NCBI GenBank assembly: GCA_946222055.1
Contig: CAMIEW010000061.1
Coordinates: 1 to 6,186 of the forward strand
Reading direction: 5' to 3'
DNA length: 6,186 bases
DNA from: an uncultured Porphyromonas sp.
Lineage (GTDB): Bacteria > Bacteroidota > Bacteroidia > Bacteroidales > Porphyromonadaceae
Below the pieces are notes generated by a model. The model had not been told where the DNA came from, searched no databases, and saw only the letters and a program-made list of their open reading frames with translations. Positions 1-5,601 of this stretch are shown in pieces. The position numbers were made by a program, and so were the translations under genes. Position 1 is the stretch's first letter, and the number at the start of each line of letters is the position of its first letter.

Positions 1-80
1 ATCTTACCATCCTCTATGATGACCGTGTTAGCAGTACCTAAGTCTACGGCTAATTTCCTTGTCAGTGAGAAAAAGCCCAT
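1..80 (-). CDS. mreB: MreB, rod-shape-determining actin homologue (N-terminal fragment)
   Basis: The minus-strand ATG at 78-80 opens a frame that runs off the window edge after 26 codons. The peptide begins MGFFSLTRKLAVDLGTANTV. The DLGTANT stretch is the phosphate-1 (nucleotide-binding) motif of the actin fold as found at the N-terminus of MreB, where it follows a short hydrophobic, membrane-facing leader. MreB forms cytoplasmic filaments under the inner membrane that guide lateral wall synthesis. The start lies 19 nt after the purH stop, with no terminator between and no clear Shine-Dalgarno sequence, so read-through from purH is likely. Only the first part is visible, so completeness cannot be judged. 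FtsA and DnaK share the fold, but the leader and the exact motif favour MreB. Confidence 0.88.
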   Translation of the reverse strand, partial: MGFFSLTRKLAVDLGTANTVIIEDGK

Positions 81-99
81 CCTATATCTTAGTAAAAAA

Positions 100-1674
100 T
101 TAGTGTCTAAAGTGGCGATGACCGGTAGTCACCATGGACATGCCGTGCTCATCGCAATAGCTTATGCTCTCCTGATCGCGTATCGACCCGCCCGGCTGGA
201 TGACGGACACCACGCCCGCCTCATGAGCTATCTCAACGCAGTCGGGGAAGGGGAAGAATGCATCAGAAGCCATGACAGATCCCTCGAGAGAGAAGCCCAT
301 CGCTGCTGCCTTGCTGATCGCCTGTCTCAGCGCCTCCACTCGAGAGGTCTGACCATAGCCGGCGCCCAAGATCTGACGATCCTTGGCGAGGACTATAGCA
401 TTGCTCTTACAGTACTTCACTGCCTGCATCGCAAAGAGCAGGTCACTTGTCTCAGTCTCAGAGGGAGTCGTGCGAGTCACCACGGTGAGATCCTTTGCCT
501 GATCCACGAGCGTATCACGCTCCTGTACCAGGACACCGCCGAGGGCAGATCGGAACTGGAGGGGATACCCGTCCTTGCCGATCTTGTCTCTCAGGATGAT
601 CCTATTCTTCTTTTGCGTCAGTAACTCCAGCGCTTCCTTGCTATAGTCGGGAGCGATGAGCACTTCGATGAAGAGCTTATGGAGCTCCTCTGCAGTCTCC
701 ATATCGACCGGCCTATTGAGCACCACGATGCCGCCAAAAGCCGACTCCGTGTCACACGAAAGGGCAGCCAAGTAGGCGTCGCGTATAGTCTCACGGACCG
801 CAAGACCGCAGGGAGTATTATGCTTGACAATGCCACAAGCAGGCTCGTCCATCTCCTCGATCATGTGGACAGCAGCATCCACGTCCAGGAGGTTATTGTA
901 GCTGATCTGCTTCCCGTGGAGGTAGTCGAAGCGCTCCTCGAAGCCCCTACCATAGTAAGCTGCACGCTGATGGGGATTCTCTCCATACCTCATCGACTGG
1001 CACCCCTCCATCGAGAGGGCAAAACAATCCTGCGGGAGGAGATCATCCGACTCCTCTGCCGGACCATCCAGAGAGAGGAAGTAATCATGGATCGCCGTAT
1101 CGTAGGACGAGGAGACCTCGAAGGCAGCTCGTGCGAAGTGTCTCCTCTGCTCCAGTGTCGTCTCACCATCCTGCTCTGCGAGCAGGGCAGTAAGCTCATC
1201 GTAATACTTAGCCGATGGGATGATCACCACGTCGGAGTAATTCTTTGCCGCTGCACGGATCAGTGAGATACCGCCGATATCGATCTTCTCAATGATGTCC
1301 TCATGCGAAGCGCCGGATGCTACAGTGTCCTCAAAGGGGTAGAGATCCACGATCACCAGGTCTATCGGATCGATGTCGAAGCGGCGGCAGTCCTTGTCAT
1401 CCTGCTCATTACCACGACGAGTCAGGATACCACCAAAGACGACCGGATGGAGCGTCTTTACCCTTCCCCCCAGGATGGATGGAAGACCGGTTCGATCCTC
1501 CACCTTGGTACACGGGAGATCCAGGCTGGTGACATAGTCATAGGTGCCACCGGTGGAGAGGATCTCCACACCGCTCTGTCCGAGTTGTCTCAGGAGCTTC
1601 TCCAGCCCCTCTTTGTGATATACCGATACAAGCGCTCTGCGGATAGGCTTGCGACTCTCTGCTGATCTTGTCAT
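100..1674 (-). CDS. purH: Bifunctional AICAR transformylase / IMP cyclohydrolase PurH
   Basis: This cytoplasmic enzyme carries out the last two steps of de novo purine synthesis: it formylates AICAR with 10-formyl-tetrahydrofolate, then closes the ring to IMP. The 524-residue product is full length for the family. The N-terminal MGS-like cyclohydrolase domain (about 11-155) shows STGGTYDYV (40-48), RVKTLHP (71-77), VDLYPFEDTV (109-118) and KIDIGGISLIRAAAKNY (130-146). The transformylase domain shows MRYGENPHQ (228-236), the catalytic Lys-His pair in VKHNTPCG (K284, H285), ESAFGGIV (310-317), SNAIVLAK (424-431), and the conserved end with SDAFFPFPD (470-478), IQPGGSIRD (492-500) and GHRHFRH. 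The ATG at 1672-1674 fits the family N-terminus. It lies 43 nt after the sdaA stop and 19 nt before mreB. No purine riboswitch is visible upstream. Confidence 0.97.
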   Translation of the reverse strand: MTRSAESRKPIRRALVSVYHKEGLEKLLRQLGQSGVEILSTGGTYDYVTSLDLPCTKVEDRTGLPSILGGRVKTLHPVVFGGILTRRGNEQDDKDCRRFDIDPIDLVIVDLYPFEDTVASGASHEDIIEKIDIGGISLIRAAAKNYSDVVIIPSAKYYDELTALLAEQDGETTLEQRRHFARAAFEVSSSYDTAIHDYFLSLDGPAEESDDLLPQDCFALSMEGCQSMRYGENPHQRAAYYGRGFEERFDYLHGKQISYNNLLDVDAAVHMIEEMDEPACGIVKHNTPCGLAVRETIRDAYLAALSCDTESAFGGIVVLNRPVDMETAEELHKLFIEVLIAPDYSKEALELLTQKKNRIILRDKIGKDGYPLQFRSALGGVLVQERDTLVDQAKDLTVVTRTTPSETETSDLLFAMQAVKYCKSNAIVLAKDRQILGAGYGQTSRVEALRQAISKAAAMGFSLEGSVMASDAFFPFPDCVEIAHEAGVVSVIQPGGSIRDQESISYCDEHGMSMVTTGHRHFRH

Positions 1675-1712
1675 TATGTGGATCGTGATTTTATTCTCTA
1701 TTCAGAAGCAGA

Positions 1713-1720
1713 CAAACTTA
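1713..1720 (-). promoter_or_regulatory. Possible purH -7 promoter element over the sdaA stop codon
   Basis: The minus strand reads TAAGTTTG, matching the Bacteroidota -7 consensus TAnnTTTG. Its first three bases are the TAA stop codon of sdaA. A start about 5-8 nt downstream would give a purH leader of roughly 30 nt. No TTG lies about 19-20 nt upstream (the nearest is at 1733-1735, only 12 nt away), so the -33 half is missing and this may be chance. Confidence 0.25.
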
Positions 1721-3013
1721 CATAAAAAAGGACAACTTAGGGCCCTCCTCCGACTGCTCTGCCGCCTCTCTATTGTATGATATCTCCCCACCGAGTCGAG
1801 CGATGGGGTTTCTGTAGCTGGTCGCCAGACCGCCGGTAGAGGTCTCCTTATACAGGCTCGGGAGGTCGTGTCCTGTCTGACGCATCACCTCGACCACCTG
1901 GTCGAAGGAGACCCGGTGAAAGCCATTGGAGAAGGAAGCGTAGACATTCGCATCCAGTGCTCTTGCTGCCGCAAAGGCGTTTCGCTCGATACAAGGGATC
2001 TGGACGAGACCACAGATGGGGTCACAGGTTAGCCCCAAGTGATGCTCGAGACCCATCTCGGCGGCGTACTCCACCTGATTCAGACTGCCCCCGAAGAGCT
2101 GATTGGCGGCAGCGGCAGCCATCGAGCAGGCAACACCCACCTCACCTTGGCAGCCCACCTCAGCTCCTGAGATGGAGGCATTTGTACGACAGATCGCACC
2201 GAAGAGACCCGCTGTCGCCATAGCTCTCAGGATCATCTTGTCCGGGATCTCCTTGGAGACCTTGAGGTGATAGAGGACTCCCGGCATCACTCCGGATGAG
2301 CCGCAGGTAGGACCGGTGCAGACCTGACCACCGCCTGCATTCTCCTCACTTGCCGCGAGGGCGTAGGCATATACAAGACCACGTGACTTGGTGGAGTAGC
2401 TGTAGTTATTGGCTTGGACATAGTACTCTCCGGCCTTGCGGCGAAGGTTGAGTCCTCCGGGGAGGATGCTGTCATTGTCTAGACCACGCTCCACTGCGGA
2501 TCGCATCACTTGCCACGCCTCTCCCAGGTGATCCCAGATGGAGGCGTCCTCAAATCGCTCCACATACTCCCAGAGCGATAGGTGCTCATCGAAACAGTAG
2601 GCGAGAATATCTGTCATCCGACTATGGGGGTAGACCTCAGTCGCCCTACTCTCGTCAAATTCCTCATTGGCGAGATCACCGCCGCCCACACTGTAGACCG
2701 TCCACGAGTCGATGAGCTTGTCATCCTTGTCCAGCGCCTCGTAGTACATGCCATTGGTGTGGAAGCGCTTGACCGTCTGTGGCTCCCATACAATCTCGGT
2801 AGGAGCTACCGGCTCAAGCACCTCTATGATGGCGACATCTGTCATATGCCCCTTACCTGTGGCGGCAAGAGAGCCATAGAGTGTGACCCTAAATCTCGCC
2901 GGCGTGCCACCACTCAAGCGATCAAGGAACATCAGCGCCGCCCGCCTCGGACCCATTGTATGGCTGCTCGAGGGACCTTTACCTATCTTGTATATTGATT
3001 TAATTGTCTCCAT
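1718..3013 (-). CDS. sdaA: Iron-sulfur L-serine ammonia-lyase (L-serine dehydratase), single chain
   Basis: The enzyme deaminates L-serine to pyruvate and ammonia using an oxygen-sensitive [4Fe-4S] cluster in the cytoplasm. From the ATG at 3011-3013 the product is 431 residues. It begins METIKSIYKIGKGPSSSHTM, and GPSSSHTMGP is the family hallmark of the beta domain; YGSLAATGKGHMTD follows. The alpha domain carries TGPTCGSSGVMPG (about 233-245), GCQGEVGVACSMAAAA, LTCDP and IPCIERNA. The likely cluster ligands are C288, C330 and C341; their spacing of 42 and 11 residues matches the three cluster cysteines I recall for characterised single-chain type enzymes. A further in-frame ATG at 3046 would add MYSLSHKQLSL, but homologues start near METIK and the predicted promoter at 3061-3068 leaves almost no leader for it. 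purH follows 43 nt downstream with no terminator seen. Confidence 0.96.
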   Translation of the reverse strand: METIKSIYKIGKGPSSSHTMGPRRAALMFLDRLSGGTPARFRVTLYGSLAATGKGHMTDVAIIEVLEPVAPTEIVWEPQTVKRFHTNGMYYEALDKDDKLIDSWTVYSVGGGDLANEEFDESRATEVYPHSRMTDILAYCFDEHLSLWEYVERFEDASIWDHLGEAWQVMRSAVERGLDNDSILPGGLNLRRKAGEYYVQANNYSYSTKSRGLVYAYALAASEENAGGGQVCTGPTCGSSGVMPGVLYHLKVSKEIPDKMILRAMATAGLFGAICRTNASISGAEVGCQGEVGVACSMAAAAANQLFGGSLNQVEYAAEMGLEHHLGLTCDPICGLVQIPCIERNAFAAARALDANVYASFSNGFHRVSFDQVVEVMRQTGHDLPSLYKETSTGGLATSYRNPIARLGGEISYNREAAEQSEEGPKLSFFM

Positions 3014-3060
3014 GAGTGATAGTTGCTTGTGAGAAAGGGAGTACACCCTCTACGACCTTA

Positions 3061-3068
3061 CAAAGATA
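3061..3068 (-). promoter_or_regulatory. Probable sdaA promoter -7 element
   Basis: The minus strand reads TATCTTTG, an exact match to the Bacteroidota -7 consensus TAnnTTTG. A start about 5-8 nt downstream (near 3054) gives a leader of about 40 nt to the ATG at 3013. No good TTG lies at the expected -33 distance: the region reads CCGTTAAG and is degenerate. The position directly upstream of sdaA supports the call. Confidence 0.5.
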
Positions 3069-3262
3069 GCCCAATTAAACGACTTAACGGACTAGCTCTG
3101 AAGCAAAACGGGCACAAAGAATATTAGATCGCTGCCCCGCAATTCACAGTCAATAAAGGTTCGTCTTTGGCATGGTGATAAAACGACGAGGAACAGCTGA
3201 ATATCAAGAAAATAGGCTCTGGCCCGAGATCAGCTCCAACACGCATAGCCTCACCACTCTAC
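3069..3262. other. Gene-poor stretch between the sdaA promoter and the palindrome array
   Basis: Apart from the doubtful 40-codon frame at 3124-3246, I see no gene, RNA or clear regulatory site here. An ATTCTTTG near 3115-3122 (minus strand) resembles a -7 element but lacks the leading TA. Together with the array, the tRNA terminator and the sdaA leader, this makes 383 bases between the tRNA gene and sdaA with no convincing protein gene. Confidence 0.5.
3124..3246 (-). CDS. Possible 40-residue ORF beside the palindrome array; unrecognised
   Basis: A minus-strand ATG at 3244-3246 opens a 40-codon frame ending in TAA at 3124-3126. The peptide starts MRVGADLGPEPIFLIF and ends LLTVNCGAAI. It contains two cysteines and a short hydrophobic run (PIFLIF) but is not a clear signal peptide or membrane protein. 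I recognise no family. The start lies 16 nt downstream (minus strand) of the palindrome array, and no promoter of the TAnnTTTG type precedes it directly. A frame this short can arise by chance. Conservation in related genomes, especially next to the same palindromes, is the only thing that would make it credible. Confidence 0.15.
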   Translation of the reverse strand: MRVGADLGPEPIFLIFSCSSSFYHHAKDEPLLTVNCGAAI

Positions 3263-3328
3263 CTAATACCGGTATTAGTGAAGTCTATTACCGGTATTAG
3301 TCGACACTATTACCGGTAATAGACTTCA
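3263..3328. repeat. Tandem array of three 16-bp palindromes at exact 22-bp spacing
   Basis: Three near-identical 16-mers lie at 3263-3278 (CTAATACCGGTATTAG), 3285-3300 (CTATTACCGGTATTAG) and 3307-3322 (CTATTACCGGTAATAG). The first and third are perfect palindromes; the middle differs by one symmetric position. All share the core TACCGGTA. The 6-bp spacers are TGAAGT, TCGACA and ACTTCA; the first and last are reverse complements of each other. The 22-bp period is about two helical turns, so the sites would face the same side of the DNA. This pattern fits an operator array for a dimeric regulator or a dispersed palindromic repeat. It lies between the tRNA terminator and sdaA, about 195 bp upstream of the sdaA -7 element. 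Its function is unknown. Confidence 0.85.
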
Positions 3329-3346
3329 CCCTGTGCGGTAAGAGAT

Positions 3347-3387
3347 AAAAAAGGATCGAGAAAGTGTGCGAACACACTCTCTCGATC
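3347..3387 (-). terminator. Intrinsic terminator of the tRNA-Pro transcript
   Basis: On the minus strand a 15-bp stem (3373-3387 with 3354-3368) closes on a TTCG tetraloop and is followed by C and a run of six T (3347-3352). One position is a G-U wobble in minus-strand RNA but an A-C mismatch in plus-strand RNA. That, and the T run, mean it acts on leftward transcription. It starts 9 nt after the tRNA 3' end. Confidence 0.92.
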
Positions 3388-3396
3388 TAGTATCTG

Positions 3397-3469
3397 TCGG
3401 GATGAACAGACTCGAACTGTCGACCTCCACGTCCCGAACGTGGCGCGCTACCAACTGTGCTACATCCCG
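3397..3469 (-). tRNA. tRNA-Pro, anticodon CGG
   Basis: A 73-nt cloverleaf reads on the minus strand. The acceptor stem CGGGATG pairs perfectly with CATCCCG. The anticodon stem CCACG/CGTGG encloses the loop TTCGGGA, giving anticodon CGG at 3434-3436, which reads the proline codon CCG. The T arm GACAG-TTCGAGT-CTGTT contains the usual TTCGA, with one G-U pair. The discriminator is A and CCA is not encoded (ACAG follows), so it must be added after transcription. The D stem GCAC/GCGC has one A12-C23 mismatch. C1-G72 suits proline tRNA. It has its own promoter and terminator and so looks like a single-gene unit. Confidence 0.96.
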
Positions 3470-3485
3470 TACTCTTAAGTGGTGG

Positions 3486-3515
3486 CAAAGGTACACTTTT
3501 TTCCTCACACTTCAA
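3486..3515 (-). promoter_or_regulatory. tRNA-Pro promoter, Bacteroidota type
   Basis: The minus strand has TTG at 3513-3515, then 19 nt, then TACCTTTG at 3486-3493. This matches the Bacteroidota housekeeping pattern of a -33 TTG box and a -7 TAnnTTTG box at the expected spacing. Transcription would start near 3480, about 10 nt before the mature tRNA 5' end. Confidence 0.82.
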
Positions 3516-3620
3516 GCCCCAGCCGACTGCTTTTGCCTGCTCCGACGAGATTTCGCGTAATCCACCATCCTCGCCCCATCTCGAGCGATCGTCTCGATCT
3601 GAGATCGTGGCAACATCGGT

Positions 3621-3669
3621 GAAAGAAAGAAGAGATCCTCGCACCGATATATCGGTGCGAGGATCTCTT
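3621..3669 (-). terminator. Probable pckA terminator: 40-bp perfect palindrome with T-rich tail
   Basis: Bases 3630-3669 form a perfect 40-bp palindrome centred on ATAT, giving an 18-bp stem with a 4-nt loop. On the minus strand the stem is followed by CTTTCTTTC (3621-3629), a broken T tract. On the plus strand TTAG follows, with no T run, so leftward termination 57 nt after the pckA stop is the better reading. The interrupted tail makes this less typical than the tRNA terminator. Confidence 0.75.
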
Positions 3670-3725
3670 AGTACTTAGGCGAGAGGCGCTTTTATGCGGC
3701 GTCTCAGGCCATTGATGTAAGCTGC

Positions 3726-5333
3726 TTAGAGCTGGGGACCGGCAGGTACGAGAGACTTACCGTGGTCGTTGGTCTCAAACTTCTTGAAGTTCTTGATGAA
3801 GCGACCGGCGAGGTCCTTAGCCTTCTCCTCCCATGCAGCTTCACTGTCGTAGGTGCTGCGCGGATCGAGGATATTAGAGTCTACGTTGGGCAGCTCTGTG
3901 GGGATCGTGAGATTGAAGTAAGGGATCTTCTTCGTAGGAGCATTCTCGATAGAGCCATCGAGGATAGCGTCTACCATAGCACGGGTCTGCTTCAGAGAGA
4001 TACGCTTACCGGTACCATTCCATCCCGTATTGACGAGATAGGCCTTGGTATTGTGAGCCTTCATCTTCTTGACCAGCTCCTGAGCGTACTTGGTGGGGTG
4101 CAGAGTCAGGAATGCTGCGCCAAAGCATGCTGAGAAGGTGGGGGTAGGCTCGGTGATGCCACGCTCTGTACCAGCCAGCTTAGCGGTAAATCCACTGAGG
4201 AAGTAGTACTGAGTCTGAGCGTCGTCGAGGAGAGAGACGGGAGGCAGTACACCGAATGCATCAGCGGTCAGGAAGATGACGCGCTCTGCGTGACCAGCCT
4301 TAGAGACCGGCTTCACGATGTTGTCGATGTGGTAGATCGGGTAAGAGACGCGAGTGTTCTCGGTGACAGACTTATCTGCAAAGTCGATCTTACCCTCCTC
4401 GTCAAGAGCAACGTTCTCGAGGAGTGCATCACGACGGATGGCACCATAGATGGCAGGCTCACCCTCCTTGCTAAGGTTGATCACCTTGGCGTAGCAGCCA
4501 CCCTCGTAATTGAAGACACCATCATCGTCCCATCCGTGCTCATCGTCACCGATCAGGAGACGCTTGGGGTCAGCGGAGAGGGTAGTCTTACCAGTACCGG
4601 AGAGACCGAAGAAGATGGCGGTGTGCTCGCCATTCATATCGGTATTGGCAGAGGAGTGCATCGAAGCCATACCACGACGGGGGTTGAGGTAGTTCATGTA
4701 GCTGAACATACCCTTCTTCATCTCACCACCATACCAGGTGTTGAGGATTACCTGCTCGCGGCTGGTGAGGTTGAAGACAACAGCGGTCTCGGAGTGCAGA
4801 CCGAGCTCCTTCCAGTTCTCCACCTTAGCCTTGGATGCATTGTAGACTACGAAGTCCGGCTCACCAAAGTTCTCCAGCTCCTCCTTGGAGGGACGGATGA
4901 ACATGTTGGTGACAAAGTGTGCCTGCCAAGCCACCTCGACGATGAAGCGGATCTTGACGCGAGTGTCCTCATTAGCACCACAGAAAGCGTCCACGACGTA
5001 GAGCTTCTTATCAGAGAGCTCGTCGGTGGCAAGCTTACGCACCACATCCCAGGTCTCCTTGGAGCAGGGGTGGTTGTCATTGTGATACTCCTCGCTGTCC
5101 CACCAGATGGTGTCCTTAGAGGTCTCGTCTACGACGAAGAACTTATCCTTAGGAGAACGACCGGTGTAGATACCTGTCATCACATTGACAGCGCCCAGCT
5201 CGCTCACCTGACCCTTCTCGTAACCCTCGAGAGACGGATCGGTCTCATCCTTGAAGAGACGGTCATAAGACGGGTTGTGGATGATCTCCTTGACACCCTT
5301 GATGCCGTACTTGCTTAAGTCGATGTTTGCCAT
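3726..5333 (-). CDS. pckA: Phosphoenolpyruvate carboxykinase (ATP)
   Basis: This cytoplasmic enzyme interconverts oxaloacetate + ATP and PEP + CO2 + ADP. It runs toward PEP in gluconeogenesis and, in many succinate-forming anaerobes, toward oxaloacetate with ATP gain. The 535-residue product matches the ATP-dependent family (about 530-540). Visible motifs are [10 protein letters not shown] (R59, oxaloacetate binding), [11 protein letters not shown] (Y201, metal ligand K207), MHSSAN (metal ligand H226), the P-loop GLSGTGKTT (243-251), kinase-2 [11 protein letters not shown] (D263, metal ligand), ENTRVSYPI (R328) and [14 protein letters not shown] (354-367). The adenine-binding end ([10 protein letters not shown]) is intact. 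The start [10 protein letters not shown] follows an A/T-rich leader without a Shine-Dalgarno sequence, as usual in this phylum. It looks monocistronic: its own promoter at 5436-5466, a terminator-like palindrome after the stop. No essential residue is missing. Confidence 0.98.
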   Translation of the reverse strand: MANIDLSKYGIKGVKEIIHNPSYDRLFKDETDPSLEGYEKGQVSELGAVNVMTGIYTGRSPKDKFFVVDETSKDTIWWDSEEYHNDNHPCSKETWDVVRKLATDELSDKKLYVVDAFCGANEDTRVKIRFIVEVAWQAHFVTNMFIRPSKEELENFGEPDFVVYNASKAKVENWKELGLHSETAVVFNLTSREQVILNTWYGGEMKKGMFSYMNYLNPRRGMASMHSSANTDMNGEHTAIFFGLSGTGKTTLSADPKRLLIGDDEHGWDDDGVFNYEGGCYAKVINLSKEGEPAIYGAIRRDALLENVALDEEGKIDFADKSVTENTRVSYPIYHIDNIVKPVSKAGHAERVIFLTADAFGVLPPVSLLDDAQTQYYFLSGFTAKLAGTERGITEPTPTFSACFGAAFLTLHPTKYAQELVKKMKAHNTKAYLVNTGWNGTGKRISLKQTRAMVDAILDGSIENAPTKKIPYFNLTIPTELPNVDSNILDPRSTYDSEAAWEEKAKDLAGRFIKNFKKFETNDHGKSLVPAGPQL

Positions 5334-5435
5334 AATTTAATGTTGTGTTCGTATAAAGTTTATCTTCTTTCTTACACTCTATTGGTAGCAGCAGGGGGAG
5401 CAACTGGTCTCCATTCACATCCCCTTATTGCACGA

Positions 5436-5466
5436 CAAAGGTAATCTAAAATAGTAGCTTGACCAA
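5436..5466 (-). promoter_or_regulatory. pckA promoter, Bacteroidota type
   Basis: The minus strand carries TTG at 5464-5466, 20 nt, then TACCTTTG at 5436-5443, fitting the Bacteroidota -33/-7 pattern. A start near 5430 gives an untranslated leader of about 95 nt, longer than that of the other genes here. The leader holds short GGAG/CTCC complementarity (5397-5412) but no structure I can assign to a riboswitch. Confidence 0.75.
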
Positions 5467-5488
5467 GGATTTAGCGAATTATTTCATC

Positions 5489-5507
5489 AATGCAATCCCG
5501 TTGCATT
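5489..5507. promoter_or_regulatory. Inverted repeat upstream of pckA, candidate regulator site
   Basis: The sequence AATGCAA-TCCCG-TTGCATT has perfect 7-bp arms around a 5-bp spacer. Its centre (5498) lies about 68 bp upstream of the inferred pckA start and just upstream of the -33 box, a common place for a dimeric activator to bind. No T run follows on either strand, so it is unlikely to be a terminator. The binding protein is unknown. Confidence 0.45.
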
Positions 5508-5543
5508 TAATTTACTCTTTTATCACCTCCGTCTCCATACGAA

Positions 5544-5579
5544 GCAAAGGGCACTAATCAGTGATTAGATGCCCTTTGC
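5544..5579 (-). terminator. Stem-loop after carB, possible terminator
   Basis: A 10-bp perfect stem (GCAAAGGGCA with TGCCCTTTGC) continues, after a one-base bulge, into CTAATC/GATTAG with a 3-nt loop. It begins 22 nt after the carB stop, the right place for a terminator. The minus-strand tail is TTCGTATGG, not a proper T tract, so it may act weakly or mainly protect the 3' end. Confidence 0.55.
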
Positions 5580-5601
5580 AAGTGCTATTCCGGACCTTGA
5601 G

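Noticed and set aside
16..1266. Two plus-strand open frames of about 200 codons (16-624 and 679-1266) opposite purH
   Set aside because: They are antisense shadows of a clearly full-length purH, without recognisable domains or upstream promoter elements.
1718..1735. T run (six T) at the end of sdaA as a terminator
   Set aside because: No stem of more than about 4 bp precedes it, and the run encodes the Phe-Phe near the sdaA C-terminus.
3263..3328. CRISPR array or plasmid-type iterons
   Set aside because: Six-base spacers and palindromic 16-bp units do not fit CRISPR, and there is no replication initiator gene or other plasmid feature nearby.
3578..3607. Cluster of overlapping small inverted repeats rich in CGATC/GATCG between the pckA terminator and the tRNA promoter
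   Set aside because: The possible stems are short (4-5 bp), compete with each other and have no T tract; nothing beyond a GATC-rich composition can be supported.
3366..3678. Short frames on both strands across the tRNA-Pro gene, its promoter and the pckA terminator
   Set aside because: They cross a tRNA and two hairpins, so their translations reflect structured non-coding DNA.
4290..5318. 342-codon open frame on the plus strand opposite pckA
   Set aside because: It lies wholly antisense to an intact pckA. The peptide is low-complexity, rich in L, V, T and D, as expected from the complement of biased codons, and matches no family I know.
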